Assembly (NCBI GenBank): GCA_019323235.1
Contig: JAHWHN010000079.1
Span: forward strand, 1 to 8,865
DNA: 8,865 nucleotides
Source of the DNA: Candidatus Woesearchaeota archaeon
Lineage (GTDB): Archaea > Nanobdellota > Nanobdellia > Woesearchaeales > JABIAG01
Reading direction: 5' to 3'
Made by a program: the position numbers and the translations under genes. This document shows positions 4,820-8,865 of this stretch, piece by piece. Position 1 is the first letter of the stretch. Every line of letters begins with the position of its first letter. The notes below the pieces were generated by a model. It was not told the origin of the DNA. It ran no database searches and was given only the letters and a program-made list of their open reading frames with translations.

Positions 4820-6622
4820 TCAAGCTGCTTTTTCTAATTCATTCAAATATTCTTTAGGATTATAAACTATTTTCCAAGAATTATTCTCAACATCAATTTC
4901 ATAAACGGGATAATATTTTTTAATCATTTTTGGCACTCCAAATTTAAAAATTCTATTTATATAATTAGGATTGATGTATTCTTTTCCTGAATATTCATTA
5001 GAGATTTGAATTAAATGATCAATGTGTTCTTGTTGAACTCCTCTAGTGTAGAATAATGCGCCAATAGTCCATTTTCTTAAAAGAAGTTCATTATAAGTAT
5101 AATTATTTGTAACAGATAGTGATACCACTACCCGTTTTTCTGCATTTCCTGATTTAAAAGAATTACCAGAACCCCCTTCTTTACTTTCACTATTTGCATC
5201 TTTAAGATAAGACTCATAAACATAACCCGAATCAAAAATAACTCCAATAGAACCATTTATTCCATATCTTTTAGTTAGAGCTAATTTAACTCTGCCTTTT
5301 TTTATTGTTGAAGCACATAACTGAAATTTATTTGTCGCTTGATTTTCGAGATTATTGACTATGTTTTTAAAAGAATCATCTCTTCTCTCTTCATATTCAT
5401 TTAATGCAGCCCCACCTCCAAAAGCATTAGTTACATGAACTGCTAAAAAATCATGTTCTATTAAATTTTCAACTGTATTAAACATTGAAGCTTTCTTTAT
5501 AAGATAATCTCTCAAGTCTTCTGAATTCAAAGTTTTAATATAATCTATCACAATTTCATCATCTACAAATAAAGGTAAAAATCTTCTATCCTGAACCCTT
5601 CTTAAGAATTTCATTGTTTTAACAAGACCATGATTTTTTATTAGATTAAATTTAGGGTCTAATAATAAAAATAATGAAAAAACTCTTTTCAAGTTTTGTT
5701 TTTTTATCAGCTTAAAAGAATAATAAAAAAAATTATTTTTAAACTCATCTGAATAAGAATCAGAAGTAATAAAATTTCTTAAAACATACTTATCTATTAA
5801 ATCTTCATTAATGATTCTAGTAAACTTACTAAAAATTTCTTTTACAAACTTATCTCTTTTTAATAAGAAACCTACGTCTTCATCTATCCCTTCGGCTCTA
5901 TTAAATGAAGTCATTGTCTTAATTAATTTAATTAAAGCAACTAATTTTTTTAGATCATAATTAATTTTATCAGAATATTTCAAACAAATATTAAAACCGT
6001 ATTGTCTAACATAAGCATAATTATGACCCATAGTCCCATAATAAAAGTCATCTTTAAAAGAGTCAAAGTTTTCTACAAAAAAATCAGTAAACTTTGAATT
6101 ATAATAAATATTTGCTCCATCTTTTAATAATTGATTTTTGATATCAATTGCCTTATTACTTGTTCTAAGACTTACAATACCTATATTATGAGCCAATCTT
6201 TTTGTAAACTCAAATGCACTCCTATCTAATACTCTCTTGATTTGTTTTTGTTTTTCAAGATTTAATCTAGGGTGATTAAACATATAATCCGTTATTTTAT
6301 ACAATCTTGAAAGGTAAATTTTAGAATAATTTAATAAATTTGTAAAATCCTTAAGCTCTCTCTCAATATCTTTTTTCTTTTCATTTTCTTTATGTACATA
6401 CCAATCCTTTCCCCAAGAGTCTTCATAATATTTTCTTTGTTTATTCCATTGCTTTTCTTTCTCATCCAAAACTTTCTGATAATGGTCTTCAACTTCCAAC
6501 AAATGCTTTACAAGATCTTCGTGCCATGCCCAATTATCCGGAATTACTTCAATAGATTTCTTTAATTCTTTATGTAAACCTTTAATTTGTACAATTACAT
6601 CCATAAAATCTTCTTCAGGCAT
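4820..6622 (-). CDS. Unrecognised 600-aa protein; C-terminal third may be ADP-ribosyltransferase-like
   Basis: I do not recognise the whole protein. Residues 1-95 are highly charged and helical, probably coiled coil (VEDHYQKVLDEKEKQWNKQRKYYEDSW). Residues ~95-390 are helix-rich, like a helical repeat or all-alpha domain, with no membrane segment. The last third (391-580) looks like a separate alpha/beta domain: LAVHVTNAFGGGAALNEY (393-410), QLCASTIKKGR (434-444), NGSIGVIFDSGYVYE (456-470), a Ser/Gly/Lys-rich loop (475-495), VVVSLSV (498-504), TYNELLLRKWTIGALFYT (509-526) and a helical end. The order His396-x-Thr, Ser438, strand with Tyr468, then Glu512 recalls the H-x-T / S-or-Y / E layout of some ADP-ribosyltransferases, but this is a weak reading by eye. 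Codon use resembles the rest of the window. The start at 6622 fits a TATA-like box 22-30 nt upstream; ATG 6604 is an alternative. It is divergent from the HD operon. Confidence 0.75.
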   Translation of the reverse strand: MPEEDFMDVIVQIKGLHKELKKSIEVIPDNWAWHEDLVKHLLEVEDHYQKVLDEKEKQWNKQRKYYEDSWGKDWYVHKENEKKKDIERELKDFTNLLNYSKIYLSRLYKITDYMFNHPRLNLEKQKQIKRVLDRSAFEFTKRLAHNIGIVSLRTSNKAIDIKNQLLKDGANIYYNSKFTDFFVENFDSFKDDFYYGTMGHNYAYVRQYGFNICLKYSDKINYDLKKLVALIKLIKTMTSFNRAEGIDEDVGFLLKRDKFVKEIFSKFTRIINEDLIDKYVLRNFITSDSYSDEFKNNFFYYSFKLIKKQNLKRVFSLFLLLDPKFNLIKNHGLVKTMKFLRRVQDRRFLPLFVDDEIVIDYIKTLNSEDLRDYLIKKASMFNTVENLIEHDFLAVHVTNAFGGGAALNEYEERRDDSFKNIVNNLENQATNKFQLCASTIKKGRVKLALTKRYGINGSIGVIFDSGYVYESYLKDANSESKEGGSGNSFKSGNAEKRVVVSLSVTNNYTYNELLLRKWTIGALFYTRGVQQEHIDHLIQISNEYSGKEYINPNYINRIFKFGVPKMIKKYYPVYEIDVENNSWKIVYNPKEYLNELEKAA

Positions 6623-6643
6623 GCCTAAAATTAAGAATTAAAC

Positions 6644-6652
6644 TATTTAAAT
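6644..6652 (-). promoter_or_regulatory. TATA-like box of the 600-aa gene
   Basis: The minus strand reads ATTTAAATA, 22-30 nt before the ATG at 6622, with no Shine-Dalgarno site between, so leaderless transcription is likely. The 23-bp repeated element (6667-6689) ends 14 bp upstream of this box. Confidence 0.5.
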
Positions 6653-6666
6653 GTTGTTAAATATAC

Positions 6667-6689
6667 TACTCATCATTTTTGGAGAGTGA
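6667..6689. promoter_or_regulatory. Copy 1 of a 23-bp repeated operator-like element
   Basis: On the minus strand this reads TCACTCTCCA, AAAATGA, TGAGTA. It matches copy 2 (7995-8017) at 17 of 23 positions, and all of the differences fall in the centre. It contains the inverted repeat ACTC-N12-GAGT (6668-6687). It sits a few bases upstream of the TATA box of the HD operon and also within the promoter region of the divergent 600-aa gene. The neighbouring TrmB-type regulator is the obvious candidate to bind it. Positions just upstream of the TATA/BRE are typical of archaeal activator sites. Confidence 0.6.
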
Positions 6690-6690
6690 T

Positions 6691-6700
6691 TTTATTTATA
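6691..6700 (+). promoter_or_regulatory. TATA-like box of the HD operon
   Basis: TTTATTTATA lies 20-29 nt before TTG 6720 and 29-38 nt before ATG 6729. It begins 3 bases after the half-site GAGT plus one flanking base of the repeated element. No ribosome-binding site stands before either start. Confidence 0.5.
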
Positions 6701-6719
6701 CTCCTAAAATATTCTTTTA

Positions 6720-7349
6720 TTGATAAAAATGATAGAAGAAATACTAACTAAACTGGAAAACTTACCCGAGATACAAAAAGGTAAGGAAGTGTGGCAAAAC
6801 AAGTTCCATAAGTATAATGTTTTCGAACACACAATGAAATACGTGGAATTCCTAAAAACAAAAACTGATGACCCAAATTTATTGGTAGCAGGAATGCTAC
6901 ACGACATCGGAAAACCAGTAGTAGCTACACCAAAAATTGGAGAATATAACGAAGAAGGAAAACAATACCACAAATTCACTGACCACGAAAAAATTGGAGG
7001 AGAAATGGTAAAAGATATGGATCCTGAACTCTTCAAACAATACGGACTAGACCAAGAAAAGATAGCAGGACTTGTAAGTCATCACTATACTCCAATGCTA
7101 AAGATAAAGGAACTAAGAAAAGCTGAAGACTTAGAGGAATTCGAAAAAACATACCAAAGCTTAGAACAAAACCTAGAAGAAACTGGACTAGACAAAAACG
7201 AAATCATGCTGATGTTCCTGGCAGACTCAATCTCAAAAGGAGGATCAGCTGACCAACCAGAACTGATAAAGGTCTACGAACTAATGGTAGAAAACAAAGG
7301 AAGCATGCAAGAAATACACGAACTACAAAAAGCAACATACAAAAAATAA
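6720..7349 (+). CDS. HD-domain metal-dependent phosphohydrolase
   Basis: The protein is 209 aa from TTG 6720, or 206 aa from ATG 6729; the ATG is the more usual start and costs only three residues. HD superfamily motifs appear in order: His37 in NVFEHTMKY, His61-Asp62 in AGMLHDIGKP (57-66), His89 in FTDHEKIGGEM (86-96), His121-His122 in GLVSHHYTP (117-125) and Asp169 in FLADSISKGG (166-175). The sequence resembles the HD domain at the end of bacterial CCA-adding enzymes and related 2',3'-cyclic phosphodiesterase/phosphatase domains, but no nucleotidyltransferase domain is attached. It should be a cytosolic phosphohydrolase acting on a nucleotide or RNA phosphate; the substrate is not shown. 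Codon use is unusual here: Asp GAC 8 versus GAT 3, Asn AAC 6 versus AAT 2, Tyr TAC 6 versus TAT 3, and many CTA leucines, whereas neighbours prefer T-ending and TTA codons. It leads an operon with two small genes. Confidence 0.85.
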   Translation: MIKMIEEILTKLENLPEIQKGKEVWQNKFHKYNVFEHTMKYVEFLKTKTDDPNLLVAGMLHDIGKPVVATPKIGEYNEEGKQYHKFTDHEKIGGEMVKDMDPELFKQYGLDQEKIAGLVSHHYTPMLKIKELRKAEDLEEFEKTYQSLEQNLEETGLDKNEIMLMFLADSISKGGSADQPELIKVYELMVENKGSMQEIHELQKATYKK

Positions 7350-7350
7350 A

Positions 7351-7356
7351 GGAGGA
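7351..7356 (+). promoter_or_regulatory. Strong Shine-Dalgarno site before the 106-aa gene
   Basis: AGGAGG lies directly after the stop of the HD gene and a few bases before ATG 7360. It sets the start codon and contrasts with the leaderless first gene of the operon. The sequence AGGAGGAAAAATG is nearly the same as that before the following gene. Confidence 0.7.
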
Positions 7357-7359
7357 AAA

Positions 7360-7680
7360 ATGCTAGAAACAAAAATAGACATTGAATGGAATGAAACGCT
7401 AAAACCAAGGCATCATAACCAAGTGATTATGATAGTTGAAAAAAATGAAAAAAGAGAAATAAAATACTTTGAAGATGTAAGAAGCAATAATGAATTTTGC
7501 AATGATGCTGCAAAATACTTAGTAGAACAAAGAATAGATACTAGTAATGGAATAAATAAAATGACTCACAAATTATACGATAATGAATTTGTAAATCCGC
7601 TAGTCTCTGAAGATGTTCACACTGAACATTACATAATGAAAAGAATAATTGAACAAGTAGAAAAAATAAAACAAGAATAA
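7360..7680 (+). CDS. Unrecognised 106-aa protein in the HD operon
   Basis: I recognise no family. The N-terminal half is strand-like (TKIDIEWNETLKPRHHNQVIMIVEKNEKREIKYFEDV), followed by helical stretches (residues ~46-58 and ~86-105). The protein is rich in Lys, Glu, Asn and His, with no membrane segment, signal peptide or cysteine pair. Its start is fixed by an AGGAGG site a few bases upstream, and it follows the HD gene by 10 bases, so it is almost certainly co-transcribed with it. Codon use is intermediate between the HD gene and the rest of the window. A partner or substrate adaptor of the phosphohydrolase is a guess from position only. Confidence 0.75.
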   Translation: MLETKIDIEWNETLKPRHHNQVIMIVEKNEKREIKYFEDVRSNNEFCNDAAKYLVEQRIDTSNGINKMTHKLYDNEFVNPLVSEDVHTEHYIMKRIIEQVEKIKQE

Positions 7681-7681
7681 A

Positions 7682-7687
7682 AGGAGG
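7682..7687 (+). promoter_or_regulatory. Strong Shine-Dalgarno site before the 97-aa gene
   Basis: AGGAGG follows the stop of the 106-aa gene by one base and lies 4 bases before ATG 7692. AGGAGGAAGAATG differs from the site of the preceding gene by one base, suggesting matched translation of the two small proteins. Confidence 0.7.
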
Positions 7688-7691
7688 AAGA

Positions 7692-7985
7692 ATGAATATA
7701 GATGAAATACTGGAAAACAAAAATGTAGAAAGGTTAATTAGAGAAAATCCGGGATTGTATACAGTAGACATGGAAAATAATGTTGGAATCTATAAAATGA
7801 GTGAAGCATACTCTGCTCATAACACCCAACAATTCAGAGATGACCTTGGAGGAGCAATAAGAAAAATTGTTTTATACCGAGATAGTTTATCACCAAACTC
7901 TCCTTTCATGAAAAATGAGATAGATATTATTAATAGCATGTTGGAGAATTTTTGTAAGGGAGAAAGTGAAATTCCAGAAATTTAA
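7692..7985 (+). CDS. Unrecognised 97-aa protein, last gene of the HD operon
   Basis: I recognise no family. The protein begins with a short helix (NIDEILENKNVERLIRENPG), then a strand-like part (LYTVDMENNVGIYKMSEAY), and two likely helices (residues ~47-67 and ~73-91). It is acidic overall, with a single Cys and no membrane segment or signal peptide. It follows the 106-aa gene by 11 bases with its own AGGAGG site. Codon use shifts back toward the window norm in its second half. The operon ends in or just after the T-tract at 8005-8012. Confidence 0.75.
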   Translation: MNIDEILENKNVERLIRENPGLYTVDMENNVGIYKMSEAYSAHNTQQFRDDLGGAIRKIVLYRDSLSPNSPFMKNEIDIINSMLENFCKGESEIPEI

Positions 7986-7994
7986 TAATAGAAT

Positions 7995-8017
7995 TCACTC
8001 TCCATTTTTTTTGAGTA
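7995..8017. promoter_or_regulatory. Copy 2 of the 23-bp repeated operator-like element
   Basis: This reads TCACTCTCCA, TTTTTTT, TGAGTA on the plus strand and matches copy 1 on the opposite strand at 17 of 23 positions. The inverted repeat ACTC-N12-GAGT spans 7997-8016. It ends 3 bases before the TATA box of the TrmB-type regulator, which suggests autoregulation. Confidence 0.6.
8005..8012 (+). terminator. T8 tract, possible terminator of the HD operon
   Basis: Eight consecutive T residues lie 19 bases after the stop of the 97-aa gene. Archaeal RNA polymerase stops at T-rich tracts without a hairpin, and no stable hairpin is visible here. The tract also forms the centre of copy 2 of the repeated element, so the site would serve both purposes. 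Confidence 0.4.
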
Positions 8018-8020
8018 AAG

Positions 8021-8029
8021 TTTATATAC
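8021..8029 (+). promoter_or_regulatory. TATA-like box of the TrmB-type regulator
   Basis: TTTATATAC lies 21-29 nt before ATG 8050, preceded by purines that could form a BRE (GTAAAG). The spacing and lack of a Shine-Dalgarno site point to a leaderless mRNA. Confidence 0.6.
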
Positions 8030-8049
8030 TTTTTAATTAAATTGATATA

Positions 8050-8769
8050 ATGGATACTCAAATTTTAGAAGACGTTGGTTTATCAAATACCGAAGTTAAA
8101 GTTTTTATGGCTTTGTTAGAATTAGGAGAGTCTAAAGCTGGTTCTATAATTACAAATACTAAACTTCAAAGTTCTTCAGTTTATAATGCAATAAATGGTT
8201 TAATTAAAAAAGGACTTTTGTCTTATATTAAAAAGAGTAATATTAAATACTATAAGGCCGCTAATCCTGAAACAATTCTGGATTATATTGATACTAAAAA
8301 GAAAGAATTTGAGAAGATATTACCTGAATTAAAAATTAAACAAATGAATCAAGAAGAAGAGGGTGTTGAGTTCTATAAGTCATATAAAGGAATTAGAACT
8401 ATGTTAAGAGATTTATTGATTGATGCTAAACCTAATGATGTTTATAGATATTATTCCATTGAAGATCCAAAAAAATATGATTTTGTTAGAGAAAAGGTTT
8501 ATTCTGTTCAGAAACTTCAAAGAGTTACAAAACAATTAAAATCCAAGGCAATCTTCCCGGAGTCTTTTAGAAAAATAGTTCCCATGTCAAAAACTTCTGA
8601 AAAAAGGTTTCTAGATATGCCTTTGCCTCCAAACTCTCAAATGATTAATAATAAAATCGCAATTATATCTTGGGATGATGAACCATCCGGGATTTTAATT
8701 AAATCTAAATCAATTTATGAGCAATATACTAAATTCTTTGACAGTTTATGGAAAATGGGTAATAAGTGA
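8050..8769 (+). CDS. TrmB-type transcriptional regulator
   Basis: The 239-aa protein has the layout of archaeal TrmB-family regulators. An N-terminal winged helix-turn-helix covers about residues 4-72: LEDVGLSNTEVKVFMALLELG (6-26) is the family's opening helix pair, the probable recognition helix is SSSVYNAINGLIKKG (41-55), and the wing is LLSYIKKSNIKYYKAANPE. A charged helix that could dimerise as a coiled coil follows (IDTKKKEFEKILPELKIK, 80-97). The C-terminal domain (104-239) has EFYKSYKGIRTMLRDLL and the closing IAIISWDDEPSGILIKSKSIYEQYTKFFDSLW, a pattern seen in TrmB-like effector domains. It is short and lacks the extra C-terminal sugar-binding domain of Thermococcus TrmB, so the ligand is unknown. 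The 23-bp element before its promoter and before the HD operon is the likely target. Transcription appears to start near its ATG. Confidence 0.85.
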   Translation: MDTQILEDVGLSNTEVKVFMALLELGESKAGSIITNTKLQSSSVYNAINGLIKKGLLSYIKKSNIKYYKAANPETILDYIDTKKKEFEKILPELKIKQMNQEEEGVEFYKSYKGIRTMLRDLLIDAKPNDVYRYYSIEDPKKYDFVREKVYSVQKLQRVTKQLKSKAIFPESFRKIVPMSKTSEKRFLDMPLPPNSQMINNKIAIISWDDEPSGILIKSKSIYEQYTKFFDSLWKMGNK

Positions 8770-8780
8770 GAAATTAGAAA

Positions 8781-8790
8781 AATTTAAATA
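8781..8790 (+). promoter_or_regulatory. TATA-like box of the gene starting at 8814
   Basis: AATTTAAATA lies 24-33 nt before ATG 8814, the same arrangement as the other leaderless first genes. The repeated 23-bp element is absent here. Confidence 0.45.
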
Positions 8791-8813
8791 TTCTATTTTT
8801 AATAAATAAACTA

Positions 8814-8865
8814 ATGTCATATAATAAAAAACCATCTAGAAACTTAAATGAAACTAAAGATCTTC
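8814..8865 (+). CDS. Start of an unidentified gene (partial at the right edge)
   Basis: An ATG opens a frame of 17 codons (MSYNKKPSRNLNETKDL) without a stop before the window ends. The TATA-like box 24-33 nt upstream supports a real start. The fragment is basic and polar, and too short to assign. Confidence 0.45.
   Translation, partial: MSYNKKPSRNLNETKDL

Noticed and set aside
4820..6622. The 600-aa protein as a NurA partner of the HerA-like ATPase
   Set aside because: No NurA nuclease motif is visible and the gene is not co-oriented with the ATPase.
6704..7036. 110-codon minus-strand frame opposite the HD gene
   Set aside because: The HD motifs on the plus strand explain the region; the antisense frame is Ser/Phe/Ile-rich with no recognisable feature.
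6720..7349. The HD protein as a CCA-adding enzyme
   Set aside because: Only the HD part resembles those enzymes; there is no nucleotidyltransferase domain with its paired aspartates.
7541..7771. 76-codon minus-strand frame with a phenylalanine- and leucine-rich core
   Set aside because: It spans the junction of two plus-strand genes with strong ribosome-binding sites and has none of its own.
1..8865. CRISPR arrays, tRNA or rRNA genes, insertion sequences
   Set aside because: No regularly spaced repeats, cloverleaf-like GC-rich segments or transposase genes with terminal repeats were seen; nearly all sequence is accounted for by protein genes and short promoters.

Overview
The window looks like an AT-rich archaeal chromosome. 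Three genes on the minus strand match the euryarchaeal ArvA-ArvB-ArvC (OapA-OapB-OapC) trio. There is also a HerA/DUF87-type ATPase and a TrmB-type regulator. Most first genes of transcription units have an A/T-rich TATA-like box about 20-35 nt before the start codon and no room for a Shine-Dalgarno site, as in leaderless archaeal mRNAs. Genes inside operons carry GGAGG- or GGTGA-type sites. Small genes, TTA/AAA-rich coding and tight packing fit a reduced archaeon such as a DPANN lineage (Woesearchaeota or Pacearchaeota type), but that placement is inference.

Layout. Bases 1-254 hold the C-terminal TGS domain of a YchF/Obg-type GTPase that enters from the left. Bases 268-600 (minus) encode an unrecognised 110-aa protein. 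Bases 644-2094 (minus) hold a compact three-gene operon: Era-like small GTPase ArvA, then ArvB (DUF2073), then the zinc-ribbon protein ArvC (DUF2072). In haloarchaea the GTPase of this cluster has been linked to extracellular vesicle formation. A 118-bp divergent promoter region separates it from a HerA-like ATPase (2213-3706). Next is a GT-A glycosyltransferase resembling glucosyl-3-phosphoglycerate synthases (3779-4819, GTG start). It converges with no gap on a 600-aa unrecognised protein (4820-6622, minus), whose C-terminal third has a weak ADP-ribosyltransferase-like layout.

Bases 6720-7985 form a three-gene operon: an HD-domain phosphohydrolase with codon use unlike its neighbours, then two small unrecognised proteins, each behind a near-identical AGGAGG ribosome-binding site. 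A TrmB-type regulator follows (8050-8769), and the first 17 codons of a further gene begin at 8814.

The most notable unlabelled structure is a 23-bp element found just upstream of two TATA boxes, those of the HD operon and of the TrmB-type regulator. It reads TCACTCTCCA, seven variable bases, then TGAGTA, and contains the inverted repeat ACTC-N12-GAGT. The copy before the HD operon also lies in the divergent promoter region of the 600-aa gene. This suggests a small regulon in which the regulator controls itself, the HD operon and perhaps the 600-aa gene. The other main point is the complete arvABC operon, whose GTPase has an Arf-like basic amphipathic N-terminus.
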